From IMG/VR virus record IMGVR_UViG_3300044213_000060, positions 28,903 to 92,902 of that record: a stretch of 64,000 nucleotides of DNA. One strand, 5' to 3'. A program made the translations under genes and the position numbers. The notes beneath the pieces are model-generated. The model saw only the letters and a list, made by a program, of their open reading frames with translations, had not been told where the DNA came from and ran no database searches. This document shows, one piece after another, positions 1-10,841 of the stretch; position 1 is the stretch's first letter; every line of letters starts with the position of its first letter. The DNA is from a virus.

Positions 1-3000
1 AGATATTTAACCGCCTTATCTCAGTTTGGCAACGTTACAACAAACAAACACCTACAACCAACAGACATTCAAATTAATGGGTATGTTAACACAGATGGAA
101 CTGTTGTTCGCACAGCTGGCTATATAAACTGGGTACGTGATTACTTGACTAATTTAGGCATTAGCAATAGTTCTAGTTATATTAAAAATATTTTGCTAAA
201 TCTTAATGTGCAGTTAGCTTATCACGTTGGTGGTTATACTGATAAAAATTATATAACAGTCTTAGCAGAACAAAGCAGTCCTAGCAGTATCAACGATAGC
301 ATCGTAGTTCCAAATGAAAACTATACTATCACATTGAACAAATCTTCGCCTACTGGTAAAATTTCTTATAGCGCAGTTATTGTTGAACGAACAAACAGTG
401 GATACACAGTAACTGGATATAATTTAGCTAGTCCTTATTTTACAGTGATTCCAAGTCAAGTTGACAATAATTTTTATACTATAAAATCTGGCAGTGCCAG
501 TGTATCAGTATACAGAAACTACAGACCTGTAAAAGTGCAGTTTAATTATGGCACTGAATTTACTTCTGTTCAACAGTTAGCTGATTTTCTAGTAGGATAC
601 CAACGATATTTAAAAAGTCAAGGGTTTGTATTTACAAATGTAGATCCGGATCTTCAAGAAACACTAGATTGGACTGTGAGTATCAAAGAATTTTTGCACT
701 GGAGTCAACAAGGTTGGGCCCCAGGCAATGTTATTGTATTAAGTCCAGTCAATACAAAATTAACTGCTGTTACCAAGTTATCGGTTGTTGATGAAATAAA
801 AAATGCACCGTACAGCAGTAAAGTGTTAGATGTTAACTTTGCTACAATTAAATCTAACAATTTCTCAATTGCTAGAACTGGTAATCAATTTGACATTACG
901 AGCATCAGTGGACAAACAATTGCATTTGCAGAATTAGATCTAGTACAGTTTGAGCAGACCATTGTGTTTGATAACCAAACAGTGTTTAATGATATTATTT
1001 ACAGTCCCGAAACCGGTAATAGACAATATCGTTTAAAACTTGTTGGCAACAAAACCGGTGACTGGGATGGTAGTTTTAGTATTCCAGGATTTGTATATAA
1101 CAATAATCAAATCAATGATTGGCAACCCGGCACAGATTATCAGAAAGGTGATCTAGTCAAGTACAAATCAAGTTATTATACTGCCATAGCAGACACATCG
1201 GGCTCGGCTACATTTGTTATTGCCAATTGGTCATTGATAGATGGTGCAACCATCAAGTCTGGTTTATTAAATAATTTTGGTTATAACTCGGGTAAGTTTA
1301 ATCGCGTTTATGACATTGACAATCCAGTTGAAGATGCATCTTTGTTACAATTCAGTCAAGGCTTAACTGGATTTAGATCTAGAAGTTATCTAACAGATAT
1401 CGGTGTAGACAACGACACACAAGCCAAGTTTTATCAAGGCTTTATTAAACAAAAAGGCACATTAAATGCTGTGAACGCATTCCAAGGTGCACAGTTTGGT
1501 GCGATAACTTCTAACATAGCATACAATGAAGAATGGGCTATTCGTGTTGGTGAATACGGTGCGTTAGACAGCAACAACTACATTGAAGTTGTTCTGCCTG
1601 AAACTAATATTCATACAAGTCCAACACCGATAGAATTTATTGAAAATACTGCAGAACGTCCTTACGATATACAAAGTTATAATGAAAATGATGTCTATAG
1701 AATATCAGGATCGTATAGCCCTGATATATTAAAAACACGTACTAGAGATGTTGTTAACACACAAGACTTGCCGACTGCAGGCTATGTTAACCTAAATGAT
1801 GTTGACGCCACTATTTTTGACATAAGAAACTATGCGGTACTAGATGCGGTTATCAACAACATCCGCGACGGATATAAAATTTGGGCTGCAAAAAGTTTTG
1901 ATGGACAATGGAATGTTTATAGATCTTCGGGACTAAACAATACAGTTTTGCAAATGAGCTATACAAACGATAGCCTTGTAAAAGTATATCTAAACCGAAC
2001 ACATAATTTGTCCAGTGGTGATGTTGTTGTAATTAAAAACTTTGATTCACGCTTTGATGGTTTTTATCAAGTGTTTGGATCAGATAGTAGTACAACATTT
2101 TTTGTGGTAATGTACCAAAATCTTGACGTCGTACAAAAATTAAAAACCTTATACGGATCTGGTGTTATATTCCACTTGACCAGTATGCGTATCACACAAC
2201 CTAGTCAAGTACTACAACTTACTCCGCCTACCGGATGGATAAATGGCGACAAAGTTTGGATAGATGGCACGGCCACAACAAATTGGGAAGTCTATAACAA
2301 AACTGATCCTTGGGCATTTGAACAAACACTATCACTAAATCCAAGTGAATACATCGGTAATGATCAATTTGGTACCAGTGTAAAATTTAATTCAGACTCT
2401 ACAGTACTATATAGTGGAAGTCCTAATACTGGAATGGGCCGACTGGCAATATTCCAACGCAGTAGTGCCGATAATTCTTGGTCTTCTGCAGGAACTATAG
2501 CACCAAACGGAAATGCAACAGTACAGTTTGGACAAGCAGTTGATACTGGTAAGCAAACAGTTGTAGTCGCTGCTCCTGGCAGTAATTCTGGTGCAGGATA
2601 TGTTTATGTTTATAAAGCACAAAGTGCTGGTGTTGGCTTATCACAGATTTTAACCGCACCAAATGTTGCATTAACAAATGCTGGGTTTGGGACTGCAGTT
2701 TCTGTTAGCAAAGACGATCGTTGGATGTACATAAGTTCCCCGGGAGTAGGTGAAGTATATGCTTATGCTAAAGTAAGCCAGCCTATTGTTAATACTACTT
2801 TCACTGTATACGGCAACGAAGTTACAGCTAACTTATCGTCACAAGGTATCGGTAGTACATTAACAAATGTTGGTGGCAACAGCGGAAACTTTACTGTTTA
2901 TAATGGTTTAACTTCTTTAATTCCCGGTAACGATTATACATTTACTGCACATTCTATTAGTCTAACAGCACCTGCAACTCAAAGCAATGCTAGTGTTTCT

Positions 3001-6000
3001 GGTACCGGTGTAATAAATCAAGTTTATACATCACCGTTTGTTATTGGACCTGTAAAACGAATTCGTGTTGATAATAATGATGGCTCTGGTAGTATTATAA
3101 AAACAGAAGGAAACATAGACGCTGGACAAGGCGACTACAGAATTTTTGCAAATAGTTCTTCGATTAGCACAATAGTATTTTCGTCAACTGCAACACCAAC
3201 ATTAAATGCAAACATTTATATTGAAAATGGTACAAATTATGTATTTTATCAAAATGATTACTATACTCTAGAACACGTAATTTCTGCAGATCACACAACT
3301 AGTTTTGGCAGCAGCATAAAGTCTAGTACCGATGGTACACAATTGGCTGTTGGTGCTAAAAAATATTCAGTAAACGGATTTAATGAAGCCGGGGCGGTAT
3401 TTGTATACGGACGCAGCATTGAGAAATTTACCGGATCTGGAACAAACAATAGATTTATTACAAAAGATCCAGTGCCACCAATACACTATGTTGAATTAAA
3501 TGGTGTTACACAACGAGAAAACGTTGATTACGCAGTAGTGGCTGGTACAGTAACTTTTGCAGTTCCTCCTACGCCAGGAAGTACAATAAGCGTAGACACA
3601 AATCAATTTAGATTAATAAATTATTTTACTGATACGGCTCCTAGCGCATACGAACACTATGGAGAATCGGTTGAAATATGCCCACTTGATTGCACAGTAT
3701 ACGCAACAGCACCAAGATATAAAACTGCACACTATGTTGAAGGAGCAGTTTTTAGATATACTAACCAAGGAAAAGTCTACGGAACTATTCTTGGAACTGT
3801 ACAAAATCCTACAGTAACACCAGGAGACTGGTTCTCTATTAACGGATTTAAAGTTTCTTTTGATGGATCAACACTAGATAGCGTTGTAAAAAATATTAAC
3901 AATGCATCAATACTTGGTGTGCAGGCTAGCAACTTAAATGGATATCTATATATTGAAAGTATTTTGTTAACATCATTTAAGAAATTAGATATTAATCCTG
4001 GCAGTGGGACTGCATTAACTGATTTAGGATTGAATGTTTTTGTTTATACTCAAACAATAACAAATCCTGTGGCAATTAACAATCAAAGATTTGCATCTGG
4101 TATCGCAGTAGCCGATACTGCAGATACAATTTTAGTTTCTAGCAGTGGCTCGACTACATATTTAGATAATACGTTTGATTCAATAACAACAACATTTGAT
4201 AGTGGTGCAACTAAATTTACGCATCCTATACCAAATGCTGGCGCAGTTTACGTGTTTGATCTAATGACAAATACCAGCGCAAGTGCAGCTAATCCAGCAT
4301 TATTTGCTTATACTCAGCAATTAGAAGCACCAAATATTTCCGGTGGAATGAATTTTGGTGCCAGCATGGCGGTAGCCAATAACTATATGGCAATTGGCAG
4401 CAACCTAGACTCTGAATACAAAAATAATGGTGGAGTTGTATCTGTGTTAGCAGGGTCAGGTGTAAAAGGTTGGGAATTGATTAGAAGCCAATCACCTGCA
4501 GTAGATTTAAACAGTCTTGGGCATGCATTTATATACAATAATAAAACACAGCAGATTATTCAACATTTAGATTATATTGATCCTGCTAAAGGTAAGATAC
4601 TCGGGGCCGCGGAACAATTTATTGACATTAAGTCTGAGTTTGACCCGGCGGTATATAATAGTGCGTTGCGTACCGATGTGGTTAATAAAATAGAATTAAA
4701 TTGGAATAGTCAACAACGTGGACGTACTTGGTGGGACTTGAGTACAATTAGATACGTTGACTATGAACAAGATACAATAACATACAGAAGCAAAAACTGG
4801 GGAAGATTATTTCCAGGATCTGTAGTGACAGTGTACGAATGGGTAGAAAGCAATTACTTACCAAGTCAATATGTGTCAAGCGGTGGTGATGGCACACCAA
4901 AATATCCCGACGATACAGCATACTGTTCTGTGGTACAAGTTAATCCGTCTACAGGAATAGTCACAAGTACATATTATTTCTGGGTAAGCAAAAAAGTTAA
5001 TGTTGATTTTATTTCTGATAATGGTAGAAAAATCAGCACAATTGAATTAGAAAACATTATACGTAGTCCCGAAAGTCAGGGTATATCGTACTCGGCGTTG
5101 TTGGCACCTAACGCAATGAATTTATATAATATTTCTGATAAATTAGTTGCCAACGAAGTAGTACTACATCTAGATACAACACAGTTAACAAATACAAATA
5201 TTATTCACAGTGAATATCAATTGATAACAGAGTCATCTGCTGATACTGTGTTTCCAAAACGTATTATTACTAAACTAAGGGATAGTCTTAGTGGATTGAA
5301 TTCTACAGGCCAAGTTGTTCCAGATCCTACATTAAAAGCCAGTGATAGATATGGTGTATTGATTAGACCTCGTCAAGGATTGTTTATTAACCGTCAGACC
5401 GCAGTTGAAAACTTTGTTGACAAAGTCAATCAAGTAATGGCTGCAAACCCTGTTGCGTTACAATACAATATTACTACACTAAAATCAAGTCAACCTGTAC
5501 CAGCTGGCTCTTATGATCTTGCAGTTGATATGTATTCTGAACTCGATTATATCAATCGCTCAACACTATCGGATGGATCCCGCGTATTAGTTAATAGTGA
5601 TTCTAACAATAACGGATTATGGGTAATCTACAGTTATGTTGCTGCTGACGATTCGTGGACAGTCAATAGAATTCAAAGTTATAATACTTCGTTGTATTGG
5701 ACTTACTCTGACTGGTATGCAGTTGGATTTGATACATCGCGAAAAATTACCAAACAAGTTGCAATATACGCCGACATAAAATTATTATCTTATTCTGCTG
5801 GTGATATTATTAAAGTATTAAACAACGGAAATGGAAACTGGTCATTGTACGAAGTACTTGACAATTTGTCTTTGCAAATTGCCGGGGTACAAAATGGAAC
5901 AGTACAACTATTACCAAGTGTATACAATTTGGCCGAAGGCAGCATGGGATTTGATGCTGATAACTTTGGTATAATCAGATACGATCAGAATCCGTTTATT

Positions 6001-8457
6001 GAGTTAGGATACATCTTTGATGCAATTTATAACGATATATTTGTTGGCGATCTAAGTATAGAATTTAATAATTTATTCTTTACGTTGGTAAATTATATCT
6101 TTACAGAACAACTAGCACCCGATTGGATATTTAAAACCAGTTTTGCAACAGTAACACACTATTTGCGTACTCTAGCTCAACTGCCAAGTTTTGTTAATGA
6201 TAATCAAACATATTATCAAGATTACATCAACGAAATCAAACCTTATCGTACACAAGTGAGAGAATACCTTCCTGTATACTCTGGCACAGATCAAGCCGAC
6301 GGTCGTATCACAGACTTTGATTTGCCGGTGTATTTTGATACAACATACAACAGGTATCGTCCACTTGATAATGCTAATATTTTTGATGCCAACGTTATCG
6401 CTACCACGGATGAGTATCAAGATTGGTTGTTAAATTACACCTATAGTGTAACTGAATTGTTGATTGAAAATCCTGGATCTGGATATACAGTTCCTCCTAT
6501 TATTACTATTAGCGGTGGCGGAGGATCTGGGGCAACAGCGATTGCTGAAATTAATTTAGACTTTGGTACAGTCACAAATATTATAATTACAAATCCTGGG
6601 TCAGGATATACAACTACACCTACAGTAACAATTAACGGTAACGGCATTGGTGCTACTGCATATGCAATATTAAATAATGAATATTATTCTACTAGTACCG
6701 CATCAAGTTACAATAAAGTTAGAAACTTAAACACTACAATTAAATTTGATAGAATAAACTATACAAGTAACGTACAAACTTGGTCTGCAAATACTGCGTA
6801 TGCAAACAATGCCATTGTTAGCTATAATGGAGTAGCATACCAGGCAGTATCAGCTTGGAATACATATACAGACACAGTATTTGATCCATCTAAATATACA
6901 GAACTAACAGGCGACTTCTTTACACAAGCAACAGATAGAATCTCTGCTTACTATCAACCAGCAACAGGTATGCCGGGGCGTGATTTTGCACAGTTAATGA
7001 CTGGTATAGATTATCCTGGTACTGAAGTTAAAGGATTAGAATTTACTGCTAATACACTTAACATATCTTCAAATGTTATAGGTTTTAACTATCAAGGCAT
7101 GACTATAACCAGTGCCAATACTTCTAAAATTGATTTTGTGGCGCTAGGATTCTCTGCGGATAAAACTATTGAAGTACGCGGATTAGTTCCGTTTGCATTT
7201 GACAATAATGCTAGATATACCATTTTAAGCGTTACATCAAATGCTATGATGCTAACCGGAGCACCTGTAACAACTATTAGTAGTTTAGTATTGTCATCTA
7301 ATGTAACAGTTAACGCTGGGGATTTCGTACAACAAACATATAGTCCATCTGGTACCGGATTAGTAACTGCCAATGGTAGAGTGGTTAGCTCAACAACAAA
7401 CTCTAATGTTATATCTGTTATTAGTACCAATGAATATGTTGTTTCAAATACCAATTATTTGTTAGTTAACAATGCAAATGTACATGCTACAGTTGCAAAT
7501 GTAATGCCAACTGGAACTGCTGATGTTGAACTAATTTATTTTGATGACGCGAACACTAGTAGACTTGATACTATTATTCAAAGTAGTTATACTGATACTG
7601 CGTTAGGTACAAGACCTGAAGATATTAATGTTGATGGTGGTGCTTATGTTGATCAATACAATAGTCATGCACCAGAAGAACTAATACCTGGTCGTATGTA
7701 TGATACATTAAGTCTAAAAGTAATGCATGTTGATGGTGGATATTCTTGGGCATGGGAATATTTCTACGATATGAACGGTTCTAGACAGTACTATCGTCTA
7801 AGTGATCAACACTCTACGACGCTTCGTGCCAACTTGAATGTTACAGATTCCAATATTCAAGTGGTAAATGCTGCTAGACTATCTGCACCAAATACTCCAC
7901 TTGCACTTCCTGGTGTAGTCTACATTAACGGTGAAAAAATAACATATTATGGAATTGACTACACAAATAATGTATTAACACAGATACGTAGAGGAGTCGA
8001 TGGTACGGGAACACCTCAGCGCCACCTAGTGAATTCAACTGCATTCGACAACAGTCTAACACAAGAAATACCTTGGAATTATGTTAATACTGAATTGTAC
8101 TTAACTGGTACAGGTACTAAAACCGCATTTAACAGTAATGTTGACATTTATGGGGTCACTTCTGTTAAAGTTAATGGAAATATAGTACAAAATTACAAAT
8201 TTGTATCTAATACTATTTCACCAGTTAGTGAGTGGGATATAGAATTTTCAACTGCACCGCCACTAGGAGCAAATATCGCAATTACTAACCAATCAGAACG
8301 TAGTTTCTTAACCATGACCGGAAATACAATTGTTATTGATTCCCACAGCGGCGGATTTATAGTTGCAAATACAGTTGCTGCAACTTTTATGAAACAATAC
8401 GGGTTAGCTTCATTCTTGAGTAATACATTCTCGTATACGGATCAAAAAATTAGTTGA
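1..8457 (+). CDS. Giant virion structural protein, tail-fibre/baseplate type (5' end outside window)
   Basis: The frame is open from base 1, so the gene begins left of the window; the first possible internal start is a TTG at 145. At least 2818 residues remain. Visible parts in order: a W-Y-G-D module like chitin-binding CBM5/12 domains near base 1110; about seven FG-GAP-like repeats (FG, then an A-x-G/S-P turn, then V-Y-V-Y) between about 2340 and 4480, as in integrin-type beta-propellers; two glycine-rich PGSGYT units near 6465 and 6590; a second W-Y module near 6780; and a C-terminal R-R-G-V-D-G-T-G segment near 7990 typical of T4-like marine phage structural proteins. It probably forms part of the baseplate or host-contact fibres. 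Assignment to a specific T4 gene (for example gp7 or a fibre) is not possible by eye. It is followed 19 bases later by the next structural gene. Confidence 0.85.
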   Translation, partial: RYLTALSQFGNVTTNKHLQPTDIQINGYVNTDGTVVRTAGYINWVRDYLTNLGISNSSSYIKNILLNLNVQLAYHVGGYTDKNYITVLAEQSSPSSINDSIVVPNENYTITLNKSSPTGKISYSAVIVERTNSGYTVTGYNLASPYFTVIPSQVDNNFYTIKSGSASVSVYRNYRPVKVQFNYGTEFTSVQQLADFLVGYQRYLKSQGFVFTNVDPDLQETLDWTVSIKEFLHWSQQGWAPGNVIVLSPVNTKLTAVTKLSVVDEIKNAPYSSKVLDVNFATIKSNNFSIARTGNQFDITSISGQTIAFAELDLVQFEQTIVFDNQTVFNDIIYSPETGNRQYRLKLVGNKTGDWDGSFSIPGFVYNNNQINDWQPGTDYQKGDLVKYKSSYYTAIADTSGSATFVIANWSLIDGATIKSGLLNNFGYNSGKFNRVYDIDNPVEDASLLQFSQGLTGFRSRSYLTDIGVDNDTQAKFYQGFIKQKGTLNAVNAFQGAQFGAITSNIAYNEEWAIRVGEYGALDSNNYIEVVLPETNIHTSPTPIEFIENTAERPYDIQSYNENDVYRISGSYSPDILKTRTRDVVNTQDLPTAGYVNLNDVDATIFDIRNYAVLDAVINNIRDGYKIWAAKSFDGQWNVYRSSGLNNTVLQMSYTNDSLVKVYLNRTHNLSSGDVVVIKNFDSRFDGFYQVFGSDSSTTFFVVMYQNLDVVQKLKTLYGSGVIFHLTSMRITQPSQVLQLTPPTGWINGDKVWIDGTATTNWEVYNKTDPWAFEQTLSLNPSEYIGNDQFGTSVKFNSDSTVLYSGSPNTGMGRLAIFQRSSADNSWSSAGTIAPNGNATVQFGQAVDTGKQTVVVAAPGSNSGAGYVYVYKAQSAGVGLSQILTAPNVALTNAGFGTAVSVSKDDRWMYISSPGVGEVYAYAKVSQPIVNTTFTVYGNEVTANLSSQGIGSTLTNVGGNSGNFTVYNGLTSLIPGNDYTFTAHSISLTAPATQSNASVSGTGVINQVYTSPFVIGPVKRIRVDNNDGSGSIIKTEGNIDAGQGDYRIFANSSSISTIVFSSTATPTLNANIYIENGTNYVFYQNDYYTLEHVISADHTTSFGSSIKSSTDGTQLAVGAKKYSVNGFNEAGAVFVYGRSIEKFTGSGTNNRFITKDPVPPIHYVELNGVTQRENVDYAVVAGTVTFAVPPTPGSTISVDTNQFRLINYFTDTAPSAYEHYGESVEICPLDCTVYATAPRYKTAHYVEGAVFRYTNQGKVYGTILGTVQNPTVTPGDWFSINGFKVSFDGSTLDSVVKNINNASILGVQASNLNGYLYIESILLTSFKKLDINPGSGTALTDLGLNVFVYTQTITNPVAINNQRFASGIAVADTADTILVSSSGSTTYLDNTFDSITTTFDSGATKFTHPIPNAGAVYVFDLMTNTSASAANPALFAYTQQLEAPNISGGMNFGASMAVANNYMAIGSNLDSEYKNNGGVVSVLAGSGVKGWELIRSQSPAVDLNSLGHAFIYNNKTQQIIQHLDYIDPAKGKILGAAEQFIDIKSEFDPAVYNSALRTDVVNKIELNWNSQQRGRTWWDLSTIRYVDYEQDTITYRSKNWGRLFPGSVVTVYEWVESNYLPSQYVSSGGDGTPKYPDDTAYCSVVQVNPSTGIVTSTYYFWVSKKVNVDFISDNGRKISTIELENIIRSPESQGISYSALLAPNAMNLYNISDKLVANEVVLHLDTTQLTNTNIIHSEYQLITESSADTVFPKRIITKLRDSLSGLNSTGQVVPDPTLKASDRYGVLIRPRQGLFINRQTAVENFVDKVNQVMAANPVALQYNITTLKSSQPVPAGSYDLAVDMYSELDYINRSTLSDGSRVLVNSDSNNNGLWVIYSYVAADDSWTVNRIQSYNTSLYWTYSDWYAVGFDTSRKITKQVAIYADIKLLSYSAGDIIKVLNNGNGNWSLYEVLDNLSLQIAGVQNGTVQLLPSVYNLAEGSMGFDADNFGIIRYDQNPFIELGYIFDAIYNDIFVGDLSIEFNNLFFTLVNYIFTEQLAPDWIFKTSFATVTHYLRTLAQLPSFVNDNQTYYQDYINEIKPYRTQVREYLPVYSGTDQADGRITDFDLPVYFDTTYNRYRPLDNANIFDANVIATTDEYQDWLLNYTYSVTELLIENPGSGYTVPPIITISGGGGSGATAIAEINLDFGTVTNIIITNPGSGYTTTPTVTINGNGIGATAYAILNNEYYSTSTASSYNKVRNLNTTIKFDRINYTSNVQTWSANTAYANNAIVSYNGVAYQAVSAWNTYTDTVFDPSKYTELTGDFFTQATDRISAYYQPATGMPGRDFAQLMTGIDYPGTEVKGLEFTANTLNISSNVIGFNYQGMTITSANTSKIDFVALGFSADKTIEVRGLVPFAFDNNARYTILSVTSNAMMLTGAPVTTISSLVLSSNVTVNAGDFVQQTYSPSGTGLVTANGRVVSSTTNSNVISVISTNEYVVSNTNYLLVNNANVHATVANVMPTGTADVELIYFDDANTSRLDTIIQSSYTDTALGTRPEDINVDGGAYVDQYNSHAPEELIPGRMYDTLSLKVMHVDGGYSWAWEYFYDMNGSRQYYRLSDQHSTTLRANLNVTDSNIQVVNAARLSAPNTPLALPGVVYINGEKITYYGIDYTNNVLTQIRRGVDGTGTPQRHLVNSTAFDNSLTQEIPWNYVNTELYLTGTGTKTAFNSNVDIYGVTSVKVNGNIVQNYKFVSNTISPVSEWDIEFSTAPPLGANIAITNQSERSFLTMTGNTIVIDSHSGGFIVANTVAATFMKQYGLASFLSNTFSYTDQKIS

Positions 8458-8476
8458 TAGGATTTAACCCGATAAA

Positions 8477-9148
8477 ATGAACACGATAAATAATAATATG
8501 AACAACAACGAACAATCACAAACCGTTGACGAAGCAGGTGCTTTATATGTCCGCGGGCATATTAAAATATTTGATCCCGAATCCGGGGAAGTGTTTGTTA
8601 ACAAAACAAATGCCATTCACTACGAAAATATCAGTGAAGCTATTGCTTACTGTTTGGCCAATAAAGGACAAAGTTATATATTTGAAATGAATTTTGGTAA
8701 TGGTGGAACAAGTATTGATCCAACTGGTATTATTACATATCTACCACCAAATACAAATACTCAAAATGCTACGTTGTATAATGCTACATTTACTAAAATT
8801 GTAGATGACACCAGCAGTTATAATCCTGACCCGGCAAGAAACAAGATACAAATACGTCATATTCCTGGAAATATCTACAGTGACATAGTTGTTACCTGTT
8901 TAATTGACTACGGCGAGCCTAGTACACAAAGTGCCTTTGATACAAGCACAACACTTAATGATACATTCACGTTTGATGAATTGGGACTAAGAGCTAGAAG
9001 TACAGACGGCACTATTGGACTTGCTAGTACCGGTAAATTATTGACACACGTAATCTTTCATCCTGTACAAAAAAGTTTAAATCGTTTAATTCAAATTGAC
9101 TATACAGTCCGTATTCAAACTCTAACAAATTTGAGTTCACTGGGGTAA
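8477..9148 (+). CDS. Virion structural protein, probably tail/baseplate
   Basis: This 223-residue protein lies between the giant structural gene and the first fibre gene. The N-terminus is Asn-rich and the body reads as beta-rich. A conserved-looking C-terminal stretch (residues about 185-215, THVIFHPVQKSLNRLIQIDY) is of a kind I associate with small structural proteins of T4-like marine phages. A second ATG at 8498 would remove seven residues; neither start has a good Shine-Dalgarno sequence. The sequence GATAAATA at 8485 resembles a T4 late promoter, which would favour the second start. No enzymatic motif is seen. The role is inferred from position. Confidence 0.7.
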   Translation: MNTINNNMNNNEQSQTVDEAGALYVRGHIKIFDPESGEVFVNKTNAIHYENISEAIAYCLANKGQSYIFEMNFGNGGTSIDPTGIITYLPPNTNTQNATLYNATFTKIVDDTSSYNPDPARNKIQIRHIPGNIYSDIVVTCLIDYGEPSTQSAFDTSTTLNDTFTFDELGLRARSTDGTIGLASTGKLLTHVIFHPVQKSLNRLIQIDYTVRIQTLTNLSSLG

Positions 9149-9151
9149 TCA

Positions 9152-10840
9152 ATGAGTTATCAAATTAACAAAAGCAACGGTGATAGTATTATAGTATTAG
9201 ATGGTACTAAAGATACCACCAGCACAAGTTTGACTCTTATTGGTCGCAAAAGTTTAAATTATGGGCAGTATGAAAATCAAAATTTTGTAAGACTGTTAGA
9301 AAATTTTGCATATACATTACCACCGGTAAATGCTATAACTGGACAACTTTGGTATAATACTTCTAATCAGACATTAAATTTATATAATACGCAAACTTGG
9401 AAACCATTGGCAACAGAAGAATTTGTTGCCAACTTATTTTCAAATAGTACAGAGTTAGCCAATGTAGTAGTAACAAATTATGTAACAACATATGGTTATT
9501 CTGATTCTAATGTTGCTGCATATATACCAACTGATCCTAGTTTTACAATTTTACAAGCTAATGTTGCAGCTCTTTCTCTAGGATTAACGGCTGCAAATGC
9601 TTATTCGGTATCTACAAATGCAACAACGCAGGCAGCGATTACAAGTTTAAATTCATTTATTAGTGTAGTTAACACCCAATTAAATTCATCAATTTCTAGT
9701 ATATCTGCAAATATTGGTGCATTTGAAACGTATGCTAATATTAGTTTTGATACAAAATCAACTACAAACTCTATACAAGCAAACATTGGTGCATTTGAAA
9801 CTTATGCTAATTTACAGTTTTTGTTAGTTCAAGGAAATACCGCAACTATAACAAATCAACTTGTTTCATATGAATTGTATGCAAATGCACAAATGTCATC
9901 GATCCAAGGCTATGTGAATTCTGTTAATTCTAATGTTGGTACTCTTGCATCTAATTTAACTACATTTGAAACTTATGCTAATTTAGCATTTGGCCCCAGT
10001 TCGCCAAGTTCATATAGTAATAGTAATGTAGCCGCATATTTGCCAACTGATCCTACTATTAAATCTATACAGGCAAACATTGGTGCATTTGAAAATTACG
10101 CCAACACAACATTTACTGTAAGTAGTTATAACAATAGTAATGTAGCATCTTACCTGCCATCTGATCCTACTATTACAACAATACAAGCAAACATTGGTGC
10201 ATTTGAAACGTATGCTAATACTCAAATACGAACTCAATCAAATCTCATATCAAACATAAATGCCAATATTGGTGCATTTGAAACTTATGCTAATGCTACG
10301 TTTTCAACAAGTGGCGGAAGTAGTTATGGCAATACAAATGTAGCTGCATATTTGCCATCGTACACAGGAAATGTATCTGCTAATTATGTTACTGCAAATA
10401 GATTTAACTTTGCAAATGGTGTAAACATACTAAGCACAGTTAGCGGCGGCAGTGGCGCACTACCATCACGAACAACAGTAACAGTTAGTACTGGAAATTT
10501 ATCTGCGGGTGCAAGTGCAAATATTAATGTTGCTGGATATAAAGGCTATGCCTTATATGCAATATCAACAACTGCTAACGCATGGGTAACAGTCTACTCA
10601 TCAAACAGTTCTTTATCTAGTGATTATAGTAGAAGTATCACAACTGATCCATCGCCTGGATCAGGGGTAATAGCAGAAATGATTTCTACAACAGGTTCTG
10701 CAACACAATATTTTACTCCGGCAGTTGTTGGGTTTAATACCGAATCACCGGTTACTACTAACATTCCTATCAAAGTATATAATAATGGGGGCACTGGTAC
10801 TATATCAGTAACGTTAACATTATTACAAACGGAAAGCTAA
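9152..10840 (+). CDS. Tail-fibre protein with ETYAN repeats
   Basis: This is a 562-residue fibre-like protein. The first 90 residues (Y-x-I-N-x-S-N-G-x-S start, then T-S-x-S-L-T-L-I-G, Q-N-F-V-x-L-L-E-N-F and G-Q-L-W-Y) match the N-terminus of the fibre gene at 12731, so both probably dock to the same baseplate site. Residues about 185-395 hold at least five near-identical N-I-G-A-F-E-T-Y-A-N units plus degenerate ones, interleaved with S-N-V-A-A-Y-L-P-x-D-P segments; a repetitive trimeric shaft is likely. The C-terminal about 120 residues read as a beta-rich tip rich in Thr, Ser and Gly. It starts 4 bases after the preceding stop. Confidence 0.8.
   Translation: MSYQINKSNGDSIIVLDGTKDTTSTSLTLIGRKSLNYGQYENQNFVRLLENFAYTLPPVNAITGQLWYNTSNQTLNLYNTQTWKPLATEEFVANLFSNSTELANVVVTNYVTTYGYSDSNVAAYIPTDPSFTILQANVAALSLGLTAANAYSVSTNATTQAAITSLNSFISVVNTQLNSSISSISANIGAFETYANISFDTKSTTNSIQANIGAFETYANLQFLLVQGNTATITNQLVSYELYANAQMSSIQGYVNSVNSNVGTLASNLTTFETYANLAFGPSSPSSYSNSNVAAYLPTDPTIKSIQANIGAFENYANTTFTVSSYNNSNVASYLPSDPTITTIQANIGAFETYANTQIRTQSNLISNINANIGAFETYANATFSTSGGSSYGNTNVAAYLPSYTGNVSANYVTANRFNFANGVNILSTVSGGSGALPSRTTVTVSTGNLSAGASANINVAGYKGYALYAISTTANAWVTVYSSNSSLSSDYSRSITTDPSPGSGVIAEMISTTGSATQYFTPAVVGFNTESPVTTNIPIKVYNNGGTGTISVTLTLLQTES
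9708..10294 (+). repeat. Direct repeats encoding N-I-G-A-F-E-T-Y-A-N
   Basis: A block of about 30 bases encoding A-N-I-G-A-F-E-T-Y-A-N recurs near 9708, 9780, 10073, 10189 and 10262, with a degenerate copy near 9958. Spacing is irregular (about 70-210 bases). Another shared segment encodes N-V-A-A-Y-L-P-x-D-P (near 9511, 10026 and 10140). Copies differ mainly at third codon positions, so the repeat is held at protein level. It is a coding repeat of a fibre shaft. Confidence 0.85.
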
Positions 10841-10841
10841 T

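Noticed and set aside
7092-7454. Minus-strand open frame of 120 codons inside the giant structural gene
   Set aside because: It lies fully within a long plus-strand gene with clear protein repeats; it has no ribosome site or neighbours on its strand.
8485-8492. GATAAATA as a firm late promoter for the gene at 8477
   Set aside because: It lies downstream of the first ATG and is a short match in AT-rich DNA; kept only as a note on the choice of start.
9708-10294. Repeats that could look like a CRISPR-type array
   Set aside because: The repeats are in frame, spacers are coding and of irregular length, and no cas genes are present. They encode a fibre shaft.
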